Shown piece by piece: positions 18,115-27,710 of a DNA stretch of 64,000 nt. This DNA comes from DYRB01 sp963845265 (lineage in GTDB: Bacteria; Pseudomonadota; Gammaproteobacteria; Chromatiales; Chromatiaceae). The translations under genes were made by a program, and so were the position numbers. The DNA lies in assembly GCA_963845265.1 (NCBI GenBank), contig CAWJRN010000016.1, positions 124,001 to 188,000 of the forward strand, written 5' to 3'. The notes below the pieces were generated by a model that worked only from the letters and a program-made list of their open reading frames with translations, did not search any database and had not been told where the DNA came from. The stretch's first letter is position 1. Each line of letters begins with the position of its first letter.

Positions 18115-20748
18115 TCATCCGGTATTGCGCATCCCGGTCGCAATGCCCGTCATGGTGACCATCAGCGCCTGTTCGACGATGTCATCCGGGTGGTTGCGAT
18201 CCCGGTTCAACAACTCAGCTTGCAGATAGTGCAGGGGGTCAATGTAAGGATTGCGGACCTCCATGGACTGCCTGATGACGTGATTATGCTCCAGTAGCCG
18301 CTTTTGGCCCTTGAGCAGGGGCAACAGCTCTCTTGCCTCGCGTAGATGCTGTCGTAACCGCTCCCCGAGGTCTTGCAGCGGGGCGGACACCAGGCGCTGT
18401 TCGTAGTAACGGGCGATGTCCGGCTCCGCCTTGGCCAGGACCATCTCCAACATGTCCAAATAGGTGCTGAAGAAGGGCCAGCCCGCGCGCATCTCATCGA
18501 GCTCCGCCTGGTGGCCCTGGGCCAGGGCCTGCTCCAGCGCCGGGGCACTGCCGAGCCAGGCCGGTAGCATGAGTCGGATCTGGGTCCAGGCGAAGACCCA
18601 AGGGATCGCCCGCAGGCTCTCCACACCACCATCGGAACGCCGTTTTGCCGGGCGGCTGCCCAGGGGCAACTTGGCCAGTTCCTGTTCGGGTGTGATCTGA
18701 CGGAAGTAGGGTACAAAGTCCGGATCTTCCCAGACCAGTGCCCGGTAATGACGATGCGCCTCCCCTGCCATCCCCTCCATCAGCTCGCGCCACGCGGACT
18801 TGGGTGCCGCCGCCGGCACCAGGCTTGCGTGCAACACTGCCCCCGCGTAGAGCTCAAGGTTGCGCACCGCAATGTCGGGAATGCCGAATTTAAATCGGAT
18901 CATCTCCCCCTGCTCGGTGACCCGTAGGCTGCCGTCCACGGAGCCCGGTGGTTGAGCGAGGATGGCCAGATGGCTCGGGCCACCGCCTCGGCCCACAGTG
19001 CCGCCCCTTCCGTGAAACAGCGTCAGCGCAACCTGATGCCGCTGACATACCTCTTTGAGGGCCTCCTGGGCCTGATACTGACCCCAAGCCGCGGGCAATG
19101 CGCCGGCATCCTTAGCGGAATCCGAATAACCAATCATCACCTCCTGGTGACCACCGGTGTAGCCGCGGTACCAGTCAATGCAGAGCAGTGCATCAATACA
19201 GGTCGGTGCATTGCGCAGATCGGCCAGGGTCTCAAACAGGGGTACCACCCGCATGGGGAAAGCGACGCCGCACTCCTTCAGCATCAACACCACCGCCAAC
19301 ACATCCGACGGATGCGAGGCCATGGAGATCACATAGCTACCCAGGGCCTCCGGCACTTGACCGGCAATCACGCGACAGGTGTCGAGCACCTCTCGCACCT
19401 CCGGCTCCGGGTCCCAGGCCACGGGGAAGAGTGGTCGCTTGTCGTTGAGTTCACGCAACAGAAACGCCTGTTTGTCCGCCTCCGACCAGGAGGCGTAGCT
19501 GCCCAGACCATAGAAGCGGGTCAAGCAATCGAAGACCTGGGCGTGGCGCTCCGAATTCTGGCGGATGTCCAGCCGCACCAGACCCAGACCGAAGCAGGAG
19601 AGCCGGCGCAGGGTATCGCGCAAGGTGCCATCGGCTATTTCATCCATGCCACAGGCACGCAGAGAACGATCACACAGAAGCAGGGGATCGCGCAGCTCGT
19701 CGTTGCGCAAATAGATCCCCTCGGCCTGGAGGCAACCTTGACCCTGTCGAACGCTGCGCTCGGCCCAGTCACGGGTTTGCAGCAGGCGGCTGCGAACATC
19801 GCGCAGCAGTTCCCGGTAGGGCTCTTTACAGGGACCGGTTCGAGCCAACAACTCCGAGCTGCCTCGCCCCATGGACAGCTCCCCGCGCAGTTGGGCGATG
19901 TCCTTCAGGAACAGGTCGGCGGCCATCCAGCGCGACAGCAGCAAGACCTCTCGGGTGACGGCCGCGGTCACATTTGGATTGCCGTCGCGATCACCCCCCA
20001 TCCAGGATGCGAATCGTATCGGCGCCGCGCCATGGGGCAGTCGCTCTCCCGAAATCGCCACCAGTTCCCGGTCAAGGTTGCGCAGAAAACGCGGCAACGC
20101 GTCCCACAGTGAGTTCTCGATCACCGCGAAGCCCCATTTGGCCTCGTCAACCGGCGTCGGGCGCCGGTCGCGGATTTCGTCCGTGTACCAGGCCTCGCTA
20201 ATCAACCGCTGCAATCTGGCGGTTTCGTCGAGCGCTTCGCTGCCATGGGGATGGAGCAGATCCAGCCTCGCCAGACACTCGGCCATGGACTCATACTTTT
20301 GGATGAAGGTGCGCCGATTGACCTCGGTGGGGTGTGCCGTCAGCACCAGGTCGATATCCAGCCCGGCGGCTTTGGTGGCCAGGTCCAGCGCGGGGATTCC
20401 TGTCTTCAGGATCTCGTCGATGACCTGATCGAGGGCATGGGAGTCGGGCTTGGCCACCACTAGGTTGCGACGACGGCGCACCCGGTGATACTCCTCCGCG
20501 AGGTTGGCCAGGTTCAGGAACTGGCTGAAGGCCCTGGAGATGGGCACCAATTCGTTATCATCCAGACCACGGAGTGCGCCGATCAGATCGGTGATGCTCC
20601 CCTCGCCGCTGCGCGCTGCCTTCGCGAGACCGCGGATCGCTTCCACCTTGCCGAGGAAATGCTCCCCCAGATCCTGTCGAATGGTATGACCAAGCAGTTG
20701 CCCCAGTAGCTTCACGTTGTCGCGCAAAGGCGCCTGTAAATCAGTCAT
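18115..20748 (-). CDS. ppc: phosphoenolpyruvate carboxylase
   Basis: An 877-residue enzyme that carboxylates PEP to oxaloacetate, refilling the TCA cycle. Hallmarks: LTAHPTEVNRRT with the catalytic His near residue 140, WMGGDRDGNPNVT near 250, FHGRGGTVGRGGGPSH near 583, and the allosteric/active C-terminus GIATGMRNTG. Length fits E. coli Ppc (883). The start ATG at 20748 gives MTDLQAPLRDNVKLLG, a normal family N-terminus. It heads a leftward pair with the AI-2E permease gene. Confidence 0.97.
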   Translation of the reverse strand: MTDLQAPLRDNVKLLGQLLGHTIRQDLGEHFLGKVEAIRGLAKAARSGEGSITDLIGALRGLDDNELVPISRAFSQFLNLANLAEEYHRVRRRRNLVVAKPDSHALDQVIDEILKTGIPALDLATKAAGLDIDLVLTAHPTEVNRRTFIQKYESMAECLARLDLLHPHGSEALDETARLQRLISEAWYTDEIRDRRPTPVDEAKWGFAVIENSLWDALPRFLRNLDRELVAISGERLPHGAAPIRFASWMGGDRDGNPNVTAAVTREVLLLSRWMAADLFLKDIAQLRGELSMGRGSSELLARTGPCKEPYRELLRDVRSRLLQTRDWAERSVRQGQGCLQAEGIYLRNDELRDPLLLCDRSLRACGMDEIADGTLRDTLRRLSCFGLGLVRLDIRQNSERHAQVFDCLTRFYGLGSYASWSEADKQAFLLRELNDKRPLFPVAWDPEPEVREVLDTCRVIAGQVPEALGSYVISMASHPSDVLAVVLMLKECGVAFPMRVVPLFETLADLRNAPTCIDALLCIDWYRGYTGGHQEVMIGYSDSAKDAGALPAAWGQYQAQEALKEVCQRHQVALTLFHGRGGTVGRGGGPSHLAILAQPPGSVDGSLRVTEQGEMIRFKFGIPDIAVRNLELYAGAVLHASLVPAAAPKSAWRELMEGMAGEAHRHYRALVWEDPDFVPYFRQITPEQELAKLPLGSRPAKRRSDGGVESLRAIPWVFAWTQIRLMLPAWLGSAPALEQALAQGHQAELDEMRAGWPFFSTYLDMLEMVLAKAEPDIARYYEQRLVSAPLQDLGERLRQHLREARELLPLLKGQKRLLEHNHVIRQSMEVRNPYIDPLHYLQAELLNRDRNHPDDIVEQALMVTMTGIATGMRNTG

Positions 20749-21501
20749 AGCGATTCCAGATCCTGGTCGATGCGTGGGTTCGAAGCGCCGCGTAAGCCGC
20801 AGTGTAGGTGTTTTCTGCGCACGAGGGGCCGTGCCTCGATAGCTGAGGCCCCGGATGGAGCACTCGGCGGATCGCTAAGCCGGTCACGCCTAGGGCAAGC
20901 CCCAAAGGCCTCCAGGGAGGCCTGAGAATCATCTTGGCCGTGTTTTCCAACTACGTGCGTCAGACAACAATTCGGGCATACCGGCCACTTCCCGGCCGAA
21001 TCTCACCCAGTTCGGCCGTATCTAGCCAATACCACAGGTATGGGACGCACCCCGCTGCGCTGAGGTGCCCCGGCCTGCCGAGGAAAAACGCCTCGGCGCT
21101 GAGGTCCCTGGCCGGCGGCAACTTGCGACCGGCGGTGACCAACTGGCACGGTAAAAAGGTAATTCATCGTTCCGACGCCCGCCGGATCCTGGGCTCATGC
21201 CTGCCGGTCGGTCGGAACAAGCGGCAATTGCTCGCCGCAAACCTGGATGTCGGACTACGTCCCGACACATCAATATCAGATAGCTGGAGCTGAACGCTCC
21301 GCTAACTCGGGGACCGCGCGAATCGGTCCCCTCGTAACACGAACAATCAACGCTTGAGAAGGGGAGCAGCAAGTCTGTTCCACACAACGAGGCCCATGCC
21401 GGGGCACGCCCCGCTTTGCGCCGTTCAACCTGCCCACCGACTGACAAGGCCGGCGGAAATGCAGTGTTCGTTGGTGTCAGCGATTTCCGGCCGTCCAGCC
21501 G
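20749..21501. other. divergent intergenic region between ppc and porin genes
   Basis: A 753-base stretch without a convincing gene. Around 20960-21030 two GGCCGAA/TTCGGCC-type palindromic pieces (CGGCCACTTCCCGGCCGAA and CAGTTCGGCCGT) look like the end of an insertion element, but no transposase can be read. At 21309-21333, GGGGACCGCGCGAATCGGTCCCC is a perfect 8-base-arm hairpin (GGGGACCG/CGGTCCCC), a possible terminator or operator before the porin gene. Confidence 0.45.
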
Positions 21502-22983
21502 GTGATCGCCACGCCGCCGGATGCGGTCGCTGCGCCAACACAACGGGAGACCGGATGCACCAGAGAAACCGAGGAACAAAGGGGCCAATGTTCCCCTCGG
21601 ATCGCGACTTTCGTGATCGCCCTTACGGCCGGCATGATCGGTCTTTCCCCACCGGCACGGGCCAAGAGCGCCGATGTCGCCGCGCTAAAGCAGCGCATCG
21701 CCGAGCTCAACCAGGAACTCGAACGCGCCAAGACGGACCTGGCGGTCGCCAGGCAGGAGAAGCTCGCCGCGCAAGCGAAGACCGCCAAGGCCGAAGCGGA
21801 GCTAGACACCCGCGGCGAGCCGGAACCGGCCAAGATCAAGGTCGGTCCGGTCACCATCGGCGGGGCTATGCGGGTCAACTACGTGCTGGGGAGCTATCCC
21901 AACGGGGGGTCCGGCCCGTCCAGGGGCGGAAACGGTGGCAACTTCGAGCTCGACACCTTCCGCATCAATATGTCCCTCGACTACGAGCAGGTCATCGGGA
22001 AGGTGGAGTACCGCTGGTACAACGGCTACAACTTCATCCACACCGGCTGGCTCGGCTATGAATTCAAAGACGGGAGCCAAATCCAGGCAGGGGTGCTCCG
22101 CAATCCCTTCGGGCCCGGTCCCTACGGTGTCTCCCAGAGCTGGTTCTTTGACCAACACTACTACGTCGGGCTCGCCGACGACATGGATCTGGGCATCAAG
22201 TACGTTACCCATCTGGGAAATTGGGACCTGGATTTCGCCTATTTCTACAGCAGCGAGTGGAACGGAAACGGGACCAGCGAGGACAGCGCCCGCTACGGCT
22301 ATGACGCGGTGAAGTGGCGCTCGGGGCTGGACCAGAATGGCGATGTAGTCAGTGCCCCCGTGAACGGATACGAGGAGCGCAATCAGGTCAACGTCCGGGC
22401 CATTTACGGCTTCGATGACGTGGCCGTTCCGACTGATCTCGGCGTTTCACTCCAGTACGGCCAGCTGAAGGGCCAGCGCGCGGACGACGGTCACCACTGG
22501 GCGGCCTCGGCGCACATGGTCAACCAACTGGGGAACTTCAAGGTCGCCAGCCAGATCACCCGGTACGAGATCGACATCGACGACAACAACCCATGGGGTA
22601 CGGACACGCTGATCCCCATGGGCGCCTACGACTTCGCCTGGCCGGTTGCCACCAAGGCCTGGATCCCGGCAGTCTCGCTCAGCTACAAGTACGAGACCAC
22701 GCAGATCCCCTGGCTCGACTATGTGCTGCCCTATCTGGAGTACAGCAGCATCATCAAGGACGAGAGCGACTTCAACGACAGTCAGATGTGGACACTGGGA
22801 GCGGCCTGGGCCCGCGGCGGCTGGTACATCTACAGCGACCTGGTCTACTCCAACGGCAACTACTTCGTCGGCGATAAAGGCGACGATTACGCCAACATCT
22901 ACAACGGCGTGGGCGACTTCGGCGTCGATGGTAACGACGAGTGGAACTACCGCTTCAATATCAACCTCGGTTACTACTTCTGA
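21502..22983 (+). CDS. outer-membrane porin (beta-barrel, coiled-coil N-terminus), start frameshifted
   Basis: The mature part begins after a signal peptide (ATFVIALTAGMIGLSPPARA) and has a short coiled coil (DVAALKQRIAELNQELERAK), then a barrel rich in alternating aromatic residues ending in NINLGYYF, the C-terminal Phe expected of BAM-folded porins. Phosphate-selective or general porin-like proteins have this layout. The open frame starts at 21502, which would put about 30 odd residues before the signal peptide. A better start is ATG 21588, preceded by GAGGAACAAAGGGG; reading from it needs one C fewer in the CCCC run at 21593-21596 and gives MFPRIATFVIALTAG. Thus the true gene is probably about 21588-22983 with an indel. 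BCCT follows 12 bases later. Confidence 0.8.
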   Translation: MIATPPDAVAAPTQRETGCTRETEEQRGQCSPRIATFVIALTAGMIGLSPPARAKSADVAALKQRIAELNQELERAKTDLAVARQEKLAAQAKTAKAEAELDTRGEPEPAKIKVGPVTIGGAMRVNYVLGSYPNGGSGPSRGGNGGNFELDTFRINMSLDYEQVIGKVEYRWYNGYNFIHTGWLGYEFKDGSQIQAGVLRNPFGPGPYGVSQSWFFDQHYYVGLADDMDLGIKYVTHLGNWDLDFAYFYSSEWNGNGTSEDSARYGYDAVKWRSGLDQNGDVVSAPVNGYEERNQVNVRAIYGFDDVAVPTDLGVSLQYGQLKGQRADDGHHWAASAHMVNQLGNFKVASQITRYEIDIDDNNPWGTDTLIPMGAYDFAWPVATKAWIPAVSLSYKYETTQIPWLDYVLPYLEYSSIIKDESDFNDSQMWTLGAAWARGGWYIYSDLVYSNGNYFVGDKGDDYANIYNGVGDFGVDGNDEWNYRFNINLGYYF

Positions 22984-22995
22984 TCAGGTCAATTC

Positions 22996-24804
22996 ATGAG
23001 CCACCTCACACACGAACAGACCGCGCACCAACAGCGCGCCTTCGCACTGGAGCTAAAGCGCGTCGAGGAGAACGCTCGCAGGAAGGCGATCCAAGACCGG
23101 CAGGAGTTCCGGGGTCTGCAGATCGCGCCAACGGCCTCGTTTGAGGACGACGCAGACGGGAGGGAACCGGGCGACCAGAACTGGACCGGCTACGGGTTCG
23201 ACGTGCATCCCCACGTCACCTTCTTGTCCACCTTTGTACTGGTCGGCTTTATTCTGATGACCCTCATGTTCGAGCAGGACGCCGGCGCGATCTTTAAGGC
23301 CGCCCTGGAGTTCATCACCACGACGACCGGGTGGTTCCTGATTCTCGTAGCGAACGTGTTTGTCTTGGCTGCTTTCTATTTCGCCTTCGGCCGTTTTGGA
23401 CAGATTCGCCTCGGCGGTAGCGACGCTCTGCCCGAGTTCTCCATCCAAGCCTGGTTCGCCATGCTGCTCAGCGCGGGAATGGGCATCGGCCTGATGTTCT
23501 GGAGCGTCGGCGAGCCTATCTTTCACTATGCCACGCCCTCGCCCATGTTCGCTGGAGTGCAAGCCCTGACCCCGGAAGCCGCCCAGGCAGCCATGGGTGT
23601 GACCTACTTCCACTGGGGCCTGCATCCCTGGGCCATCTATGCCATTGTCGGGCTGGGCTTGGCCTTCTTCGCCTACAACCGAGGCCTACCACTGACGATC
23701 CGCTCTGTGTTTTACCCGCTCCTGGGTGACAGGATCTACGGGTTCTGGGGCAACCTGATCGATATACTCTCGGTACTGGCCACCCTGGTGGGACTCGCCA
23801 CGTCCCTCGGGCTAGGGGTCCAGCAGATCAACGCGGGGTTGAACGCCCTGTTTGGCCTCGAGATCGGCACCACGACGCAGGTACTACTGATCGCAGTCAT
23901 CACATCCTTCGCGACCCTGTCGGTGATGTCGGGGCTCGACAAAGGCGTCAAGTTCCTTAGTCAGGCCAACATGATCCTGGCAGCCGCCTTCGTGATGTTC
24001 CTACTCCTGGTCGGCCCGACCATCTTCATCCTCAGCGGATTCACCCAGAACTTCGGCTACTACCTCACGATCCTCCCCGAGCTCAGTCTGTGGACCGAGA
24101 CCTTCCGGGACAGCAATTGGCAGGGATCATGGACCGTCTTCTACTGGGCCTGGTGGATCTCCTGGTCACCTTTCGTGGGCATGTTCATCGCTCGCATCTC
24201 CAAGGGCCGTACCGTTCGCGAGTTCGTTCTGGGGGTCATCCTGATCCCTACGCTGCTGTCCTTCATCTGGATGTCGGTCTTCGGTGGCTCCGCGCTCTTC
24301 GTGCAATCCCATGGGACTGAGGACATCGTAGCCGCAGTGAATGCTGATGTGGCCACCGCCATGTTCGTGATGCTCAACCACTTCCCACTCTCCAATGTGC
24401 TGTCCTTCGCTGCCATCGTGCTGGTCACCATCTTCTTCGTGACGTCTTCCGACTCCGGCTCACTGGTCGTGGATCATTTGACATCCGGCGGAAAGCTCGA
24501 CTCACCGACAACGCAACGGGTCTTCTGGGCGATAATGGAAGGCGTCATTGCCGCAGTGCTGCTGATTGGAGGGGGACTGGCCACCCTGCAAACGGCATCC
24601 GTCAGTACCGGCCTGCCCTTCGCGATCGTGCTCTTGGTCAGCGTCTACTCACTCTATATCGGGTTCTCGCAGGAGGCCTACGTGGAGAACGCCGTCAAAC
24701 GGGCGGTGAAAAGCGCGAAGGAAGGGCATCGCATCCAGGAAGCCGTGACATCCGCCGTTGAGAACGGGGAAAATGGCTCCACCGATGCTGTCCCGTCGCG
24801 TTGA
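22996..24804 (+). CDS. BCCT family transporter (betaine/choline/carnitine type)
   Basis: A 602-residue protein with a 70-residue hydrophilic N-terminal extension and about 12 transmembrane segments. The BCCT signature is clear: GMGIGLMFWSVGEP near residue 161 (the Gly-rich TM3 motif) and WAWWISWSPFVGMFIARISKGRT (the Trp-rich TM8 box). Gly-x-Gly-x-Gly at the TM3 site is GMGIG, with GMGIG typical of Na+-coupled betaine carriers. It takes up compatible solutes such as glycine betaine during salt stress. It lies 12 bases after the porin stop, implying one operon and an outer/inner membrane uptake pair. Confidence 0.93.
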   Translation: MSHLTHEQTAHQQRAFALELKRVEENARRKAIQDRQEFRGLQIAPTASFEDDADGREPGDQNWTGYGFDVHPHVTFLSTFVLVGFILMTLMFEQDAGAIFKAALEFITTTTGWFLILVANVFVLAAFYFAFGRFGQIRLGGSDALPEFSIQAWFAMLLSAGMGIGLMFWSVGEPIFHYATPSPMFAGVQALTPEAAQAAMGVTYFHWGLHPWAIYAIVGLGLAFFAYNRGLPLTIRSVFYPLLGDRIYGFWGNLIDILSVLATLVGLATSLGLGVQQINAGLNALFGLEIGTTTQVLLIAVITSFATLSVMSGLDKGVKFLSQANMILAAAFVMFLLLVGPTIFILSGFTQNFGYYLTILPELSLWTETFRDSNWQGSWTVFYWAWWISWSPFVGMFIARISKGRTVREFVLGVILIPTLLSFIWMSVFGGSALFVQSHGTEDIVAAVNADVATAMFVMLNHFPLSNVLSFAAIVLVTIFFVTSSDSGSLVVDHLTSGGKLDSPTTQRVFWAIMEGVIAAVLLIGGGLATLQTASVSTGLPFAIVLLVSVYSLYIGFSQEAYVENAVKRAVKSAKEGHRIQEAVTSAVENGENGSTDAVPSR

Positions 24805-25787
24805 GCAAAGCGGAAAATTCGTCATCTGCGGTCCCGATGCGCGTATCAGCGCAGACAAAACGGAGTGGGTTAGGGCCGAGGAGTCCATCGGCGTTTTCGG
24901 CGAAGAGTGGAGAAACACCGGACCAGCAAGTGTCCACCATGTGTTCGATTGCGAACCACATTTCGCGGACAATGTGATCCGGACTTCGCAGTAAACTTGG
25001 GTTACGCTTCTTTAGCCTTGATGAGCGCAAGCGGGACACTGCTGTCGCTCTGCAAGGCTTTAGAGGAGAGCCGAAACCGGCTCGGTTCTACTCGTTCCGA
25101 CTCAGGACCTGTAGTGCCCGCATAGCGGATCAAGCAACCGCTCATCGCAGACCGGCGAGCGGGCTCACCTAGCCCATTGTTGTCCGTCAGATGCGCCTGA
25201 GGTCGAGGCGGACGGGGCGCGGGTTCCACCGGCGGCACACGACCGCTACCGCAGGCGCTTGGATCCGAAGCAACCGCTATCGCCCCCGCTGCGGACCGAT
25301 GAGTCGATAACGCTGCAAATCACGGGGGACAAAAGAGGAAAACGGCGGTGCAACTCTTTTTGACGTCCGAGTGATGCTCCCTTACCAGGTGCTTAGCCAA
25401 TACATTGAGTTGCCGTTTTTTCTTTCATTTGGCACTCGTTGTATCGAATCCTAGTGCTCCACAATTCTGCCGCTTTCGTCGAATCGAAAGAAATCCTAAA
25501 CCGGCAGATCCGGAACCGTAATTCTGGTTGAAGACTTGCCGCGGTTCGGCGTTGGAATGCGGATCGATCCAAGACTGTCTGGAAGCCTGCGCAGTGCTGA
25601 CTGCAGCTGAAAACGCGCAAGGCAAGACGATGTTGATTAGGATCGTTTCGATGCTTAACAACCCTCGGACAGCGAGACCACGAGGTGCGGGAGAATCCTG
25701 GCCGCTATGAACCCCTCGATTCCGATTACGACAACGGCGCCAAAGGTACTTGCTAATGAACTTGTTCAGCTTATTAGCGAACCGCTC
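24805..25787. other. 983-base gene-poor region
   Basis: I find no supported gene here. GC content falls toward the right side (25330-25790, with runs such as CGTTTTTTCTTTC) compared with the genes around it, which suggests acquired or decayed DNA. Frames present are short and have no recognisable motif or ribosome-binding site. Confidence 0.5.
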
Positions 25788-26057
25788 CTAAGTGACGTAT
25801 TCTTCATTCCCAGGCCATGCCTGATATGTATCGAGTGCAACCCAATCGCCTTCCGCTACCACACGTACAACTTCTATATCTTTATCAGGACACTCTTTCG
25901 CCATTTCATAGAAGCACTCGACGAATGCGTCTTTTCCATCACCGACCAATGGATTGTGCTGTATGTAGTCAGCCCCGATACAGAAGCTGACAGCTTTGTC
26001 GGGGTCGCCTAAGCTAGACAAAGTTACACCCCACTCCGGCGGATCGTGCAGACTCAC
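25788..26057 (-). pseudogene. truncated SnoaL-like (NTF2 fold) protein
   Basis: The 89-residue frame contains the SnoaL-like core IGADYIQHNPLVGDGKDAFVE and EVVRVVAEGDWVALDTYQAWPG, then stops after NEEYVT, just where family members continue with a strand of the form [IM]DxFR...GKIVEHWD. So the last about 20 residues, including a conserved His-Trp, are missing, and the first 20 residues are not family-like. Codon use is AT-richer than the neighbours. It sits 1 base from the patatin stop on the same strand. Probably a non-functional remnant. Confidence 0.55.
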
Positions 26058-26058
26058 A

Positions 26059-26955
26059 TCATCGGGTGAGATACTCGCGGGCCCAGTGACGACCAGCCTC
26101 GATCAGTTGCTCCGCTTTATAGAATTCATGTGTCTTGCACACGTTTCCCGGAATATCGATCAGAATATCCGGCGGATAAGAGGCCAGTCGATAACGCGAG
26201 ATCGCAGATTGCATGGTATCGAACATGCCCATCAGCACATCCGTCAAAGGAATCGGGCGCTCCTCTGCCTGCCCGCCGGCCTGTTCGACACCGAGTTTGG
26301 TCTGGACAAAATCGATAAATCCCTCGATTCGCGACCGGTAGTCTTCGATGGCGCCGGATCGTGCCGGCAGCGGATTCGGTCCCAAGGGTTCTGAGACGTC
26401 GCGCCCGGAGAGGCTCACGGCAATGGTGAGGTCTGTGGTGTCGTCGGTGGCCGGCGCCACGGGCAACGGATTCAACAAACCGCCATCGACGAGCGTGCGG
26501 CCGTCGATGATCTTCGGTGTGAAGATGCCGGGGATGGCGATCGAGGCACGAATGGCGTCGAAGAGATCCCCTCTGCTCAGCCAGACCTCTTTTTGGTTGA
26601 TTACATCCGTGGCGACGGCCGTGAACCGCAGTGGCAGATTCTCGATCTGGATGTCTCCGACCAGGGTGCGCAGTTCATCCATGATGAGGTCTCCCTTCAT
26701 CATCCCCGAGCGACTGGTCAACGAGATATCCACGAAGCGGAACACATCAAATTCGGAGAGCTTTGTGACCCAGGCCTCGTAGGCATCCAGTTGTCCGGCC
26801 GCATGGAAACCGCCGATCAGCGCACCCATGGAGCAGCCGACGATGGAGGAGATCACATACCCACGCGCTTCCAACTCGCGAATCACGCCGATATGCGTCA
26901 ATCCGCGCGCGCCGCCGCTGCCAAGAATCAGAGAGATCGATTTCGGAGCCTTCAT
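26059..26955 (-). CDS. patatin-like phospholipase family protein (RssA type)
   Basis: A 298-residue serine hydrolase starting at MKAPKSISLILG. The oxyanion loop GSGGARGL (about residues 12-19), nucleophile elbow GCSMG (Ser about 44) and dyad VDGGLLNP (Asp about 158) are intact, so it should be active on acyl esters. A further upstream ATG at 26985 adds 10 residues, but GAGG 7 bases before ATG 26955 favours the shorter form. No signal peptide; cytoplasmic. Similar proteins are annotated RssA; the natural lipid substrate is unknown. Confidence 0.88.
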   Translation of the reverse strand: MKAPKSISLILGSGGARGLTHIGVIRELEARGYVISSIVGCSMGALIGGFHAAGQLDAYEAWVTKLSEFDVFRFVDISLTSRSGMMKGDLIMDELRTLVGDIQIENLPLRFTAVATDVINQKEVWLSRGDLFDAIRASIAIPGIFTPKIIDGRTLVDGGLLNPLPVAPATDDTTDLTIAVSLSGRDVSEPLGPNPLPARSGAIEDYRSRIEGFIDFVQTKLGVEQAGGQAEERPIPLTDVLMGMFDTMQSAISRYRLASYPPDILIDIPGNVCKTHEFYKAEQLIEAGRHWAREYLTR

Positions 26956-27021
26956 TCGGTGCCCTCGGCGGTCTTGCGGTGTCAATGCTCGTACCAGGCC
27001 GAATACGGGACCCTGGCCACC

Positions 27022-27328
27022 TTAAAATCGGTGCTCCACCCCGAACAGCGGGCGATGCGTCGTCGCGTCATCAGGCGAACTTGTTAGGCCGACCCCTACC
27101 CGACTCGTCGTCCTGATAGAGGGCGCGGTAGCCCACATCCAAATGCCGGTCGGGCTTGAAATTCCAGTGGAGACTAGCACGCCTTGCGCAGAGAGTTCCG
27201 AGGACTGGCTGCGGGACAAATTCTCCGGTCGGCCCGATGGGCGGGGTATCCACAGTGAGCACTGTGTGGACGTCCAGATTGTCGGCAAAACGGACCGCCT
27301 GTGGATGCGCTTCGCCTGTCCACCCCAT
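27022..27328 (-). pseudogene. C-terminal remnant of an outer-membrane beta-barrel protein
   Basis: One minus frame reads ASLHWNFKPDRHLDVGYRALYQDDESG and stops; the adjacent frame, ending at 27022, reads ATTHRPLFGVEHRF with a terminal Phe. Joined by a frame change they look like the last two or three strands of a barrel protein (W..KP...LDVGYRALY, then H.P..GVE.RF). There is no N-terminus. It is a decayed fragment of a gene I cannot name. Confidence 0.45.
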
Positions 27329-27465
27329 CAGCGTGAATCACAGTTACCCGTTCCCACATCAATCTAGCGCAAGCCGTCGATTTGACACGCGCCTGCTGGG
27401 CCATCTCCCCCCCCCCCGGCGAGGCGCCGATGATCCCAGGGCCGGCAAGATGCCGGCGCTCCGGG

Positions 27466-27657
27466 TCAGTCCTCCAGCATGTACCTGGCCCCGCAATAGG
27501 GACACACAGCCTCGGCACCCGCCTCGAGGGGCAGATAGACCCGAGGATGCATGTTCCACAGAGCATCCTCGGGCCGCGGACAGGACAGGGGCAGCGCCTT
27601 GCGACTGACCTTGACGACGGGCTGGACAGGGCGGGCTTGGGTGGCAACCTCGCTCAT
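27466..27657 (-). CDS. CHCC-type zinc-finger domain protein
   Basis: A 63-residue protein with LSCPRPEDALWNMHPRVYLPL followed by AVCPYCGARYML: the Cys-x(n)-His-x(n)-Cys-x2-Cys pattern of the small CHCC zinc-finger family (related to the NDUFS6 zinc domain). It begins 54 bases after the ilvE stop on the same strand and probably shares its transcript. The pairing of ilvE with such a protein is common in gammaproteobacteria. Function unknown. Confidence 0.85.
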   Translation of the reverse strand: MSEVATQARPVQPVVKVSRKALPLSCPRPEDALWNMHPRVYLPLEAGAEAVCPYCGARYMLED

Positions 27658-27710
27658 GGGTGACTCCTTGGGGTTGGGTTCGGCGTGAGCGTTCGACTAG
27701 ACCGGGGAGA

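Noticed and set aside
20960..21142. 60-codon minus-strand frame and palindromic GGCCGAA pieces suggesting an IS21-like end.
   Set aside because: No transposase similarity can be read and no terminal repeats pair; too weak to call an element.
24695..25039. 114-codon minus frame after the BCCT gene.
   Set aside because: Overlaps the BCCT 3' end, has no motif and no ribosome-binding site.
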